From the NCBI GenBank assembly GCA_900538305.1, contig UPXY01000004.1, positions 62,001 through 126,000 of the forward strand: a stretch of 64,000 nucleotides of DNA. Reading direction: 5' to 3'. Positions 28,555 through 36,779 of the stretch are shown here, piece by piece; position 1 is the first letter of the stretch, and the number at the start of each line of letters is the position of its first letter. This stretch comes from an uncultured Collinsella sp. (GTDB taxonomy: Bacteria > Actinomycetota > Coriobacteriia > Coriobacteriales > Coriobacteriaceae). Both the position numbers and the translations under genes were made by a program. The notes beneath the pieces are model-generated. The model did not search any database. It was not told where the DNA came from and was given only the letters and a program-made list of their open reading frames with translations.

Positions 28555-28610
28555 TCGAAAATAGATAGAAAAATGGCTCGAAAATAGATTGTGAATCGGC
28601 TCGAAAATAG
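28555..28610. repeat. Three TCGAAAATAG direct repeats with 23-bp period
   Basis: TCGAAAATAG occurs exactly at 28555, 28578 and 28601, with 13 variable bases between copies. It lies 26 bases before the start codon of the ATPase remnant. The regular spacing of about two helical turns suggests a tandem protein-binding site or the remains of one. Confidence 0.6.
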
Positions 28611-28635
28611 AAAGATTGACTTAGCGGGGTACGTT

Positions 28636-28900
28636 ATGAGCCTTCAGTCAAAAGGATATCTACCGAGACTTACCGATCAAGTCATCGATCGCAGGCTCAA
28701 GGATTTCGGAGCCGTTGAGGTTACTGGTCCAAAATACTGCGGAAAAGAGCCTGCTGCGGCTTAAAGCAATAATCGCGAGAAACCCGACGGCAAGAAATCC
28801 GGAACCGGCGTTTCTTGCCGTGCTCGTTGGAATGGCATCCTACATGTGGCGTATGCCGAGCGGCGTGTACGTGATCCCCATTACTGAGCTGGGGGCGTAA
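28636..28900 (+). pseudogene. Collapsed DUF4143-type AAA ATPase (N- and C-terminal ends only)
   Basis: The ATG at 28636 opens a 42-residue frame (MSLQSKGYLPRLTDQVIDRR, then FGAVEVTGPKYCGK), which is the start of DUF4143-family ATPases up to the Walker A loop. It then reaches a stop at 28762. In another frame the next bases encode NPEPAFLAVLVGMASYMWRM followed by SGVYVIPITELGA up to 28900, which matches the C-terminal end of the same family. About 350 central residues are missing, so this looks like an internal deletion of one gene. An intact but distinct relative lies at 32285-33601. Confidence 0.7.
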
Positions 28901-28937
28901 AAGGGGCGCAGGGCCTAGCAAGCGGATCGGCCGCGCG

Positions 28938-28981
28938 ATCCCCACTATAGTGGGGATAAGCCTCCCTTTACAGTGAGGCTT
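28938..28981. terminator. Two adjacent hairpins before the DUF2971-like gene
   Basis: A perfect 20-bp palindrome ATCCCCACTATAGTGGGGAT (28938-28957) is followed by AAGCCTC...GAGGCTT (28958-28981) and TATT. These probably separate the ATPase remnant from the following operon. Confidence 0.55.
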
Positions 28982-29013
28982 ATTGCTATCTCCAAATGCA
29001 AAAAGGAGCGCGC

Positions 29014-30021
29014 ATGGGACTCGTTTACCACTACACCTCTCCCCAGGGCGCGCTGGGCATCTTGCAGAACAAGACGCTTTGGTTCACCGATTGTGAGTTC
29101 ATGAACGACCCGGCTGAGCTGGCGTATTGCTATAAGCTATACGATCGGGCATGGGTAGAGGCCTGCCGCGAGTTCGGGGTGCCTGAGGCCAAGATCGAGC
29201 GCGAAATAACGAGATTTGCGAATCCTTACGAGTGCGAGTCGATTGCGAGCGAGGCGACTGGCGCCTACGTCCCTGCGCGGTACTACGCTTTGAGCACGTG
29301 CTTAAATGGTGACGATCCTGCTATGTGGGCAAACTATGCCATCAAAGGCGGCAAAGCGGGATACGCGCTTGCGTTTGATGGAAGGAGCCTCGCGCGAGCT
29401 CTTGAACGACTTGCTTCCGGAGCGCCTGAGTTCGGTTTCTATGTCGAAGTTTTATACGGCCAGGTTCAATATACCAAGGAGAAACAGCTCGAGAATATCA
29501 AGTCGGCCATCAGAGTGCACCTAGAACGATTAGCTGAGGCGGCGGGTAGTACCGACGAACTCGATCGCGTTTTGTATTCCGCAATGGCGCGAGCAGATCA
29601 TTGGTACTGGTTTGGCGACTTTGCTCCTTTTATCAAGCGTCCCGAGTTTGCTTACGAGCAAGAATATCGTTATGTGCTTAAGATGGCTCAGACCGACCGA
29701 CTGTCGGCATCAAAAGCTGAGGGGTATTCGCATTTGGCTGCCGATGGCGAGCGAAGAAAATGCTCGTCTGATTCAAATCGCCCCTGCGCAAGCAAGTCTG
29801 AGAGTCCGGTTACGTTGCATTTTCGCGAGGGTTTTGCCGGCGCCATAACGCCCTATCTTGAAGTCAGGTTAGGCGAGGCGTGGGTGGACACGCTGTCTGC
29901 GGTTTGGGGTCATGCGTATACAGCACCCAGCCTCATAAAAGACGGTGTATCTCAATTGATGGAAGGAATTGGATATAAGGACGTTTCAATCCAATTGTCG
30001 GATATTCGGCTGAGAGGATAA
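29014..30021 (+). CDS. DUF2971-like protein
   Basis: A 335-residue protein beginning MGLVYHYTSPQGALGILQNK, with LWFTDCEFMNDPAELAY shortly after. This pairing of YHYTS and FMNDPxE is typical of DUF2971 proteins, whose biochemical role is not established. A conserved-looking AMWANYAIKGGKAGYALAFD segment and a C-terminal VRLGEAW follow. A stretch near residues 250-268 (SSDSNRPCASKSESP) looks like a poorly structured insertion. The ATG at 29014 follows AAAAGGAG; the ATG at 28996 is upstream of it. The next gene starts 4 bases after the stop, so it is part of a small operon. The codons are richer in A/T than in the backbone genes, consistent with transfer. Confidence 0.65.
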   Translation: MGLVYHYTSPQGALGILQNKTLWFTDCEFMNDPAELAYCYKLYDRAWVEACREFGVPEAKIEREITRFANPYECESIASEATGAYVPARYYALSTCLNGDDPAMWANYAIKGGKAGYALAFDGRSLARALERLASGAPEFGFYVEVLYGQVQYTKEKQLENIKSAIRVHLERLAEAAGSTDELDRVLYSAMARADHWYWFGDFAPFIKRPEFAYEQEYRYVLKMAQTDRLSASKAEGYSHLAADGERRKCSSDSNRPCASKSESPVTLHFREGFAGAITPYLEVRLGEAWVDTLSAVWGHAYTAPSLIKDGVSQLMEGIGYKDVSIQLSDIRLRG

Positions 30022-30025
30022 ACGA

Positions 30026-31360
30026 ATGTTTGAAAAAGGGATTCACAAGCATATTTCTGACAGCCAGAGCGGGGTAAAGAAGCATGCGCTTTTGCTGACC
30101 GTTCGCTTTGAGGGGGAAAACGGAGGAGCGTTTCAAATACCTGCTTGTGGTCATGGCGGTATCGGTGAGTACTTTCCCTTTGATTGGATCGTTGATTGGG
30201 GAGATGGCGCGAGCGAGAGGATAAAAGGAGTCTCATCACCGAACGGTGGTGAGGTAGCGACAGGGAATCTAATTCATTCCTATGCCGCTTCAGGCGAGTA
30301 TTCAGTGGCTATTTCCCCTGCAGGGCTAGTTTCGGAAACAACGGGGAACACCCCTGGCTGGCTGCAGGCGTTTGGACATCCAGAAGGATATTATCCAGTG
30401 GGGGGATTCGATAAGATCGTTTGCGTTGACGGTGTATTAGATGATTGCGCTATCAACATTGAGCTTGAAGGCGCCTGTGCCTACATGTTCTCTCATTGCA
30501 ACAACATCACTATGGGGCCGCATTTCACGTTTTCCAGCAATAAAAAAACAGCAGGTGATTATTTCTGCTTCGAGATGTTTAGCTGCTGTAGTGGCGACGC
30601 TTTTACCATGGGCGAAGCCTTTCAGCTCCCGCAGAACCTTCGTGAGGTAGGAAATGCATTTTGCTGCAAAATGTTTCTTCTCTGTACCGGCTCGTCATTC
30701 ACTATGAATGGCGAGTTCACCATTCCACCGGGAATTTATGTTGCAGGTAGATCATTTTGTCAGGAGATGTTTGGGGAACATGGACCTGCCTTGACCATGG
30801 GGAAATGCTTCAATCTCCCTCAGGGCATTTCGGAAGCAGATGATAATTTCTGTGCAGCCATGTTTTCCAATGTCGGCGGCGAGAAGCCCACTTTTTCGAT
30901 GAACGACATTTTTAATCTTCCCCCGAGCATTACGGGGAATGTCGGCAAATCTTTTTGCGAGCGAATGTTTGCCTTCAACGATGGCGACGATTTTAGGATG
31001 AATAATCGTTTCAATTTACCGCACGGCATTACAAGCGCAGGTGACGCCTTTTGCAAAAGCATGTTTCTCAGGTGCTCGGGCAGCTCATTCTCGATGAATG
31101 ATGTCTTTACTATGCCTCCACACCTCCAGGATGCGGGATCAGAATGCTGCATGCTCATGTTTTCCGAATGCAATGGTCATGGCTTCTACGTAGGCGAGGG
31201 TTTTGATTTTCCGTATACGCTTAATGGGCGTGGTTACTTGCTTTTTGAAATGTTTGGACAGTGCCGCATCGATTCTCTTAACTGGGCTGTTCGCGATATG
31301 GATGAAAGGAATCCATCGTTACATATTTGGTCGCCTCCTTATGACCAAATCCAGTGGTAA
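30026..31360 (+). CDS. PKD-like domain plus eight FTM-type Cys/Phe/Met repeats
   Basis: I do not recognise the full protein (444 residues). Residues 50-100 include WIVDWGDGASERIKG followed by HSYAASGEYSVAIS, a PKD-like beta-sandwich signature. From about residue 160 come eight tandem repeats of 31-34 residues on the pattern F-T-M-N-x-x-F-x-L-P-x-x-I-x-x-x-G-x-x-F-C-x-x-M-F (for example FTMGEAFQLPQNL, FSMNDVFTMPPHL, each followed by FCxxMF). No signal peptide or membrane anchor is seen, so export is not supported by sequence. It is coupled to the DUF2971-like gene. A/T-rich codons suggest acquisition. Confidence 0.6.
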   Translation: MFEKGIHKHISDSQSGVKKHALLLTVRFEGENGGAFQIPACGHGGIGEYFPFDWIVDWGDGASERIKGVSSPNGGEVATGNLIHSYAASGEYSVAISPAGLVSETTGNTPGWLQAFGHPEGYYPVGGFDKIVCVDGVLDDCAINIELEGACAYMFSHCNNITMGPHFTFSSNKKTAGDYFCFEMFSCCSGDAFTMGEAFQLPQNLREVGNAFCCKMFLLCTGSSFTMNGEFTIPPGIYVAGRSFCQEMFGEHGPALTMGKCFNLPQGISEADDNFCAAMFSNVGGEKPTFSMNDIFNLPPSITGNVGKSFCERMFAFNDGDDFRMNNRFNLPHGITSAGDAFCKSMFLRCSGSSFSMNDVFTMPPHLQDAGSECCMLMFSECNGHGFYVGEGFDFPYTLNGRGYLLFEMFGQCRIDSLNWAVRDMDERNPSLHIWSPPYDQIQW

Positions 31361-31389
31361 AACAACTTCCCAAAGGTTGGCGATAAAGA

Positions 31390-32265
31390 ATGATTGTTTA
31401 TAAAGATAAGATTTCAAGTATTTGGCATGGTGACATCTATACGGTAGAGCCCGGTTATGATGAATGCGCAAAATATCTATCTATACTGTCGCGTGGCGGT
31501 ATCGGAGCGCTTTCTCCGCTTGGTACAAAATACTACGACTACGATGGATTTATGCCCTCGCTTGACAACATCAGTTCTTCATCTCCTGATGAGGTGGTGT
31601 TTGGCCCAAGTTTACGCGACTTCCTTCTTATGATGGATTATGTAGATGAAGACGTGCGATTCTATTGCACGACTTCACGGGGCAAGGTATACGACTATGT
31701 GCGGAGCTATCTCAACCATTTTCTGACAAGTGAGCAGGCAGCAGAGGTATGGCAGAAGATTCATTCTTATATGAATCGGCACAGCCACCTTGAGTCGGGC
31801 TATCGAGCCAATATCGTCATCGGTACGCCGTACTTCAATAATTTATTCTATGAGACAAGTTGGCTCGTGGCTCAATTTCTATTCTCGCCCGCTTTAATTG
31901 AAAGTCTTCAGAGCTCATTCATAAACATCCGTGGTTTTGATCCGTCTTTTCCGAGTTACAAAGATTTTGTAAATAAATTTGATGGAGGTGAGACACTGCA
32001 GTTTTTCTTCGATGCGCCAGATAACAAATGCTGGATGGACGATACGCTGTTTATCGTTTCGAAAGATTTCCATTGCTCAGAGAAGGATTTTATTAAGAGT
32101 CTTCGTCCGTACGTCCAGTTTTTATCCAATTGGACATTGCTGCTCGCATGCATCCTATGTATGCATGCGTTTGGCCAGTGCGCGTTTGGCATTTATTGGG
32201 AGACCGGCGGCACGGCTCTCGTACAAAAAATGCAAAAGGAAGCTTGGCGGGGGAATCGGCGCTAG
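31390..32265 (+). CDS. Hypothetical protein in the A/T-rich island
   Basis: Function not recognised. The 291-residue product begins MIVYKDKISSIWHGDIYTVE and is rich in Tyr, Phe and Ser. A segment YRANIVIGTPYFNNLFYE (near 138-155) and a hydrophobic C-terminal run (about residues 249-265, TLLLACILCMHAFG) stand out. The last 30 residues, from about QCAFGIYW on, look different in composition and may come from a frame change or repeat insertion near 32160. The ribosome site before the ATG at 31390 is weak (AAAGG is too far upstream), so translation may depend on coupling. It follows the FTM-repeat gene by 29 bases and ends just before the convergent ATPase gene. Confidence 0.5.
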   Translation: MIVYKDKISSIWHGDIYTVEPGYDECAKYLSILSRGGIGALSPLGTKYYDYDGFMPSLDNISSSSPDEVVFGPSLRDFLLMMDYVDEDVRFYCTTSRGKVYDYVRSYLNHFLTSEQAAEVWQKIHSYMNRHSHLESGYRANIVIGTPYFNNLFYETSWLVAQFLFSPALIESLQSSFINIRGFDPSFPSYKDFVNKFDGGETLQFFFDAPDNKCWMDDTLFIVSKDFHCSEKDFIKSLRPYVQFLSNWTLLLACILCMHAFGQCAFGIYWETGGTALVQKMQKEAWRGNRR

Positions 32266-32284
32266 CTTTAAGGGATAATGCCTA

Positions 32285-33601
32285 CTATCCCTCAAACAAA
32301 AACATCGCCATCCAAAGCGGCAACGTTACCTTTTTGCCGTCGCGTCCTACGTTACCGTCGATAAGTTTGTAGCCAAGAGGCACATCGTTCCGCTTGAGCA
32401 TCCTGTTGAGCGAGGCGGTCGACCCTCGCCCAGCCTTTACCTCGACGGGCACAACGGCGCCTTGCCAATCGATAAGGAACTCGATCTCGTGCTTCGTGTC
32501 GGAAGAGATCCAATATCGCAGTGGAATATCTTTCGAGGCCAGCGTGCATGCGATGAGATTCTCATACAGGCCGCCCTTCATCGGTCCGCTGAGCGTGTTG
32601 TCCACCACCGCCGCTTTGAGCGAAAAGTCGTGCATAGCAAGCAACAGGCCGGTGTCGTTGGCGTAAAGCCTAAAGCGGCTGTTGTCTTCGTAAGCTGTCA
32701 ACGGATAGGTCGCACTGCTAACAGCCTGGCACCTCTGAACGATCTCAGCCCCGGCGAGCCAATCAACGGATCCATCGAACTTTCGCGCCCGTCCCCCCTT
32801 CTCAACCGTTGCATACGAGAAGCGCGTGTTTTCCTTTGCGAGCTGACGGGGGAGTGAAAGGTAGCAGCTGCGAGCCTTGACGCGCTCGGTTGGGCTTGCA
32901 TAGCGAGCGATATCGTCAAGATAGAGCCTGTGCAGTTGCGTTTGCGCGTCGTGTGCCACCGCAAAGTTGCCCGAATCGACATACTGCTGCACCACGTCTG
33001 GCATCCCGCCGATGACCAGGTATTCCCTGAACAGCCGCATCATGCGCTCGTTGATACCGCTTTCCAGCGGCTCGAGCTGATCGAAGCGCTCGCGAAGCAG
33101 GTCTATTGCTGCTGGTTCATATCCATGTGCCCAGAGGAACTCCTCGAAATCGAGCGGGTGCATGGTCACTTGGCGTTCGTAGCCAACGGGCAGCGAGGGA
33201 GCGTCTTTCATCTCTCGGAAACGGAGTCCCAAGAGGGAACCAGAGGCGATGACGTCGTACCTACCGTCTTGTGCGAGATACTTGAGCGCTGTGCGCGCCT
33301 GAGGACACTCTTGGATCTCATCGAGGAAGATAAGCGTCTCATGTGGGACGAACCGGGCGGAGGGGATGTAGAGGGACATGCGCGAGGTGATGGTGTCCGC
33401 ATCGAGCGAGCCGCTAAAGATTTCCTTGTATTCTGGATGGGCAACGAAGTCGAGCGTTATGAAATGCTGGTAATCGGAGACGCCGAATTCGTTGACGACG
33501 AATGACTTTCCCACTTGGCGCGCGCCGTTGATGAGAAGGCACTCGTTTTTATGCGCGCTGCGCCATGAACGGAGATAGTCAGTCATTTTGCGTCTGAGCA
33601 T
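32285..33601 (-). CDS. DUF4143-type AAA ATPase
   Basis: A 438-residue P-loop ATPase with a C-terminal DUF4143 nuclease-like domain. Walker A is INGARQVGKSF (about residues 23-33), Walker B LIFLDEIQECP (about 93), with a sensor-like VIASGSLLG. The C-terminal part has the characteristic ENLIACTL, WISSDTKHEIEFLI and VPVEVKAGR motifs of the PD-(D/E)xK-like fold. Members are common in accessory regions and their role is unclear. I choose the ATG at 33601 because CTGGAG lies just upstream; in-frame ATGs at 33625 and 33586 are alternatives. It converges on the unknown gene ending at 32265 and is the intact counterpart of the remnant at 28636. Confidence 0.85.
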   Translation of the reverse strand: MLRRKMTDYLRSWRSAHKNECLLINGARQVGKSFVVNEFGVSDYQHFITLDFVAHPEYKEIFSGSLDADTITSRMSLYIPSARFVPHETLIFLDEIQECPQARTALKYLAQDGRYDVIASGSLLGLRFREMKDAPSLPVGYERQVTMHPLDFEEFLWAHGYEPAAIDLLRERFDQLEPLESGINERMMRLFREYLVIGGMPDVVQQYVDSGNFAVAHDAQTQLHRLYLDDIARYASPTERVKARSCYLSLPRQLAKENTRFSYATVEKGGRARKFDGSVDWLAGAEIVQRCQAVSSATYPLTAYEDNSRFRLYANDTGLLLAMHDFSLKAAVVDNTLSGPMKGGLYENLIACTLASKDIPLRYWISSDTKHEIEFLIDWQGAVVPVEVKAGRGSTASLNRMLKRNDVPLGYKLIDGNVGRDGKKVTLPLWMAMFLFEG

Positions 33602-33647
33602 GGCGTTCTCCAGTCTATGCCGCATATCGAAAGCAATTTAGCAAAAT

Positions 33648-33690
33648 TATGCCACTTTTTACCAACTCAAGTCAGTGGAGTATGCCACTT
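33648..33690 (-). promoter_or_regulatory. Direct repeats AAGTGGCATA upstream of the ATPase gene
   Basis: On the minus strand AAGTGGCATA occurs at 33690-33681 and again at 33657-33648, a spacing of 33 bases (about three turns). CATAATTT beside the second copy could be a -10 region. This is a candidate operator; no regulator is known. Confidence 0.35.
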
Positions 33691-33720
33691 TCCGCCATGT
33701 TGCACTGATGCAAAAACCCG

Positions 33721-33752
33721 ATGCAACATAACCCCAGGATTTTGTTACATCG
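33721..33752. repeat. TGTAACAAAATCC repeat at the ogt 3' end
   Basis: GATGCAACATAACCCCAGGA followed by TTTTGTTACATC has inverted ends and the ATAACCCCAG core of the TGTAAAATAACCCC family. Read on the minus strand it supplies the TAA stop codon of ogt (ATG TAA). Confidence 0.65.
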
Positions 33753-34251
33753 CACGCATATGAGCACGCTCAAGCTCGAGTAGCCGAACCTTCCGCTCGA
33801 TGCCGCCGGTGTAGCCGGTGAGGTGGCCGTTCGCACCCACGACGCGGTGGCAGGGGACGATGACTGAGATGGGGTTGTGTCCCACGGCGCCGCCGACCGC
33901 TCGGGCAGAGACGCGTGCCCCGCCGCGTTGCTCGGCCAGCTGCTGGGCGATTGCGCCGTACGTGGTCGTCTCGCCGTAGGGAATCTGGAGCAGCGCCGTC
34001 CACGCCGCCTGCCGAAATGTCGAGCCCGCGGGGTGCAGAGGCGGCAAGAAATCCGGTACGCCGCCCGCGAAGTACGCGTCGAGCCAGCGCACTGCCTCTG
34101 CAAGTGCAGGCGTCTCCCGCTCGAGGCGCTCTTCGGGCAGCCCGGCAGCAAAGTACTTCTGCCCCTCGAACCATGCGCCTACAAGCCCGACCTCATCGGC
34201 GGCGAGCAGCATGGCGCCCAGCGGGGAATCGTAGCGTTGGACGAACATCAT
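33745..34251 (-). CDS. ogt: Methylated-DNA-protein cysteine methyltransferase
   Basis: A 168-residue suicide repair protein that takes the alkyl group from O6-methylguanine onto its own cysteine. The active-site segment NPISVIVPCHRVVG is clear (Cys near residue 135), preceded by the helix-turn-helix region FRQAAWTALLQIPYGETTTY, and followed by GYTGGIERKVRLLELE. The start codon at 34251 overlaps the stop codon of the glycosylase gene (ATGA), so the two repair genes are coupled; the much longer frame upstream is an artefact. The C-terminus ends ERAHMRAM, with the stop supplied by a repeat. Confidence 0.92.
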   Translation of the reverse strand: MMFVQRYDSPLGAMLLAADEVGLVGAWFEGQKYFAAGLPEERLERETPALAEAVRWLDAYFAGGVPDFLPPLHPAGSTFRQAAWTALLQIPYGETTTYGAIAQQLAEQRGGARVSARAVGGAVGHNPISVIVPCHRVVGANGHLTGYTGGIERKVRLLELERAHMRAM

Positions 34252-34961
34252 CGCTTCCCACCAGTCCCCTTCGGCTGGTGATCTTCGGTTCGAGCTTTCG
34301 CGCGCGTCATCGCTTTCGGCTTGCTTGTCGCCTTCGGCTTCCAATCCCGCATCTCGGGGATCGCGCCGCCGGCTACCGCCCACAGGTACAGGCTCGCCAC
34401 GCTGCAATAGGGCGAAAACCGTCGCCGATACTTCTCGAACAGCTGCCGCGTGATCTTGCGGTGGTGGTACACCATGCGGAGTCCCCGCTGGATGGCGAGG
34501 TCGTCGAAGCTCAGGATATTCGGCCGCTGCATGCAGAAGAGGAGGATCATCTCGGCCGTCCACACGCCCACGCCCTTGAGACCGCTCAGCGCGCGAATGG
34601 CATCTTCGTCGGACATATGCCACACGGCGTCGAGGTCGAACGCGCCGCTCTGCACCCGCTCGGCGAAATCTGTGATGTATTCCGCTTTGCGAAACGTCAT
34701 GCCGAACGCCTGCAGCGCGGGCACGCCGGCGGCGAGCACGGTCTCCGAATCAACTGCGCCAAGCTCATCGCGCATGCGATGCCAGATGGTCGCCTGCGCC
34801 TTCGTGGAAATCTGCTGCCCCACGATGTGGTGCACGACGGAGGCGAAGAGGTCTGGGTCGATCTCGCGCGCAACGTGCCCCACGCGGTCGATGACCTCAG
34901 CAAGGCGCTGGTCTTTACTCCGCAGGTACGTGAGTTCCGTCTCACCGTATTCGAAATACAT
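34248..34961 (-). CDS. DNA-3-methyladenine glycosylase, AlkA/HhH-GPD type
   Basis: A 237-residue base-excision enzyme that removes alkylated purines. The core has SVVHHIVGQQISTKAQATIW, the helix-hairpin-helix LSGLKGVGVWTAEMILLFCM, and the catalytic Asp region NILSFDDLAIQRGL. A lysine-rich, low-complexity tail (about residues 213-237) is extra. The ATG at 34961 gives a standard N-terminus without the AraC/Ada-type extension. It forms a two-gene alkylation-repair operon with ogt and diverges from rlmB. Confidence 0.9.
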   Translation of the reverse strand: MYFEYGETELTYLRSKDQRLAEVIDRVGHVAREIDPDLFASVVHHIVGQQISTKAQATIWHRMRDELGAVDSETVLAAGVPALQAFGMTFRKAEYITDFAERVQSGAFDLDAVWHMSDEDAIRALSGLKGVGVWTAEMILLFCMQRPNILSFDDLAIQRGLRMVYHHRKITRQLFEKYRRRFSPYCSVASLYLWAVAGGAIPEMRDWKPKATSKPKAMTRAKARTEDHQPKGTGGKR

Positions 34962-35143
34962 GGCTTGCCCCCGGCGTTCGTTTGCCTGGCCGTTACCTTA
35001 TTGAGTATATCGTCGAAAAATACACAACAAGGCGGCTCGCAGGCTTCCTTATCGTCACTTCTGTCGCTTTTTGCTTGATAAGCTATGGCGCCGTCGTGCG
35101 GTTCCGTATACTTTCAAACGAACGCAAACACGAGAGGTGGCAG

Positions 35144-35944
35144 ATGGCACGTCAACAGCATAGTAATGGGCGTTGGACGAACGGCGGGAAAGCTCGTCGT
35201 ACAACACCCCGCCCCGCAGGCGCCTACATCGAGGGCCGCCGCGCTGCTGCGGAGGCGCTGCGCACGGGCTTCCCGGTGAAGCGTGCGCTCGTGGCGGAAG
35301 GCGAAGACCGCGACGCGTCCTTCATGGCGCTCGTCGCAGACGTGCAGGCTGCGGGCATTCCCGTGCGCCGCGTGTCGCGCACGGAGCTCGACGCGCTTTC
35401 TGCCCACGGTGCGCACCAGGGCATCGCGCTCGAGGTGGGGGAGTTCCCCTACGCGAGCCTTCAGGATGTCATCGCCCGCACTGGTGACGGGGCCGCCCTC
35501 GTGGTGGTGCTCGACCACGTGACCGACGCGGGCAATTTCGGCGCAATCGTGCGCTCCGCGGAGGTCGTGGGTGCCGTCGGCGTCGTCATCGCGAGCAAGC
35601 GCGCGGCCGAGGTCACCGTCACCACGTACAAGACGAGCGCCGGCGCCGTCATGCACCTGCCCATTGCGCGCGTGCCGAATATCGCGCGTGCGCTCGAGGA
35701 CTTAAAAGTAGCCGGTTTCTGGGCGGTCGGGGCGTCCGAGCATGCCGAGGGCGTGTGCTGGGAGACGCCGCTTGCGGGACGCATCGCGCTCGTTATGGGT
35801 TCCGAGGGCGACGGCATCAGCCGGCTCGTGCTCGAGACCTGCGATGACCTCACCAAGCTTCCGCAGCGCGGACAGACGGAAAGCCTGAATGTGGCACAGG
35901 CCGCGACGGCGCTCTGCTACGAATGGTTGCGACAGAACCAATAA
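35144..35944 (+). CDS. rlmB: 23S rRNA 2'-O-methyltransferase RlmB-like (SpoU family)
   Basis: A 266-residue TrmH/SpoU methyltransferase, expected to methylate a ribose in 23S rRNA. The substrate-binding N-terminal domain starts at GAYIEGRRAAAEAL after a basic tail. The three SpoU motifs are present: VLDHVTDAGNFGAIVRSAE, VMGSEGDGISRLV and SLNVAQAATALCYE, the parts that build the trefoil-knot SAM site. I use the ATG at 35144 behind GAGAGGTGG; the 54 codons upstream look like non-coding DNA. Position before the NYN protein matches the Gram-positive cysS-rlmB-yacP order. It could be another TrmH-type enzyme (TrmH/RlmB assignments are often mixed). Confidence 0.88.
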   Translation: MARQQHSNGRWTNGGKARRTTPRPAGAYIEGRRAAAEALRTGFPVKRALVAEGEDRDASFMALVADVQAAGIPVRRVSRTELDALSAHGAHQGIALEVGEFPYASLQDVIARTGDGAALVVVLDHVTDAGNFGAIVRSAEVVGAVGVVIASKRAAEVTVTTYKTSAGAVMHLPIARVPNIARALEDLKVAGFWAVGASEHAEGVCWETPLAGRIALVMGSEGDGISRLVLETCDDLTKLPQRGQTESLNVAQAATALCYEWLRQNQ

Positions 35945-35959
35945 TGAGTCGTTGGGGTC

Positions 35960-36022
35960 TGAGTCGTTGGGGTCGGGTTCGTTTGGTTCACCGAGGCACA
36001 TGAACCCGACCCCATCGACTCA
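35960..36022. repeat. 21-bp inverted repeat after rlmB, with a partial duplication
   Basis: TGAGTCGTTGGGGTCGGGTT (35960-35979) is followed after a 21-base loop by its near-perfect complement AACCCGACCCCATCGACTCA (36003-36022). The first 15 bases of the left arm are also repeated directly at 35945-35959. It separates rlmB from the NYN gene. Confidence 0.7.
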
Positions 36023-36040
36023 GCCTCAAGAAAGGTCGAA

Positions 36041-36745
36041 ATGGGCAAGAAGAATCGAGCAAAAGCTAAGGCCAAGCGTTTTGGTGAGGGTTCGGCGCGC
36101 GCTGCCGTGAGTGCTGCCACCTACGGCGCTGGCAATGCCTTTTCTTCTGCGTTCGCGCCGGCGAACATCGTCGATCCGGCGCGCGGAACAAACGCCAGCG
36201 GTCAGCGCGAGCTGCTCGTCGTCGACGGCTACAACGTCATTCATGCTGCTCCGCGCTACGAGCACCTCATTTTCGATCGTTCGGACGATCCTTATTCGAG
36301 CGATGTGTACGACCGTGCCCGCACGGCGCTCATCGCAGATGTCGCCGCGTTCGCGCAACGTCGCTATGAGCCGGTCATCGTGTTCGACGGGGCAGGCAAT
36401 GTGTCGGCCGACCGGCCCAACTTGCCGCAGGCGGGCGTGCGCATCGAGTTCTCGCCCACGGGGGTCTCGGCAGACACGGTGGTGCAGCGCCTGTGCACCG
36501 AGGCTCGCGAGGCCGGGCGCGCCTGCTCCGTGGTGACGAGCGACGGCACCATCCAGGCGACGGTTATGGGCAAAGGCGTCACCCGCATCTCGGCGCGCAT
36601 GTTCGTGGAAGAGATGCGCCTGTTCGACGCCGATGTCAAAGAGGCCGAAGAAGCGCCGGACATCAAGCTCACTCTGGGCAGTCGTCTTTCGCCCGAGGCC
36701 ATCGCCAAGCTCGCCGCCTTGCGCGACGCGACGTTGGGGAAATAG
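36041..36745 (+). CDS. yacP: NYN-domain ribonuclease, YacP/Rae1-like
   Basis: A 234-residue NYN (PIN-like) nuclease; the Bacillus relative (Rae1) cuts mRNA on the ribosome. A basic N-terminal tail (MGKKNRAKAKAKRFGEGSAR) may contact RNA. The fold begins at LLVVDGYNVIHAAPRYEHL, with the metal-binding Asp in VDGYN. Other acidic residues occur in VIVFDGAGN and in VVTSDGTIQ, followed by ARMFVEEM. The extra 55-residue N-terminus is longer than in Bacillus. AGAAAGG precedes the ATG at 36041. Position after rlmB supports the assignment. Confidence 0.85.
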   Translation: MGKKNRAKAKAKRFGEGSARAAVSAATYGAGNAFSSAFAPANIVDPARGTNASGQRELLVVDGYNVIHAAPRYEHLIFDRSDDPYSSDVYDRARTALIADVAAFAQRRYEPVIVFDGAGNVSADRPNLPQAGVRIEFSPTGVSADTVVQRLCTEAREAGRACSVVTSDGTIQATVMGKGVTRISARMFVEEMRLFDADVKEAEEAPDIKLTLGSRLSPEAIAKLAALRDATLGK

Positions 36746-36779
36746 TTTAGATACGGTTTGCAACAAGGGAGGGTCTTCC

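Noticed and set aside
28555..28610. Possible CRISPR array
   Set aside because: Repeats are only about 10 bp with 13-bp gaps and no cas genes are present. The 39-bp VNTR likewise lacks spacers.
33915..35078. 387-codon plus-strand frame opposite ogt and the glycosylase
   Set aside because: The minus strand carries two intact repair enzymes with clear motifs; the plus-strand peptide is Arg/Ala-rich shadow.
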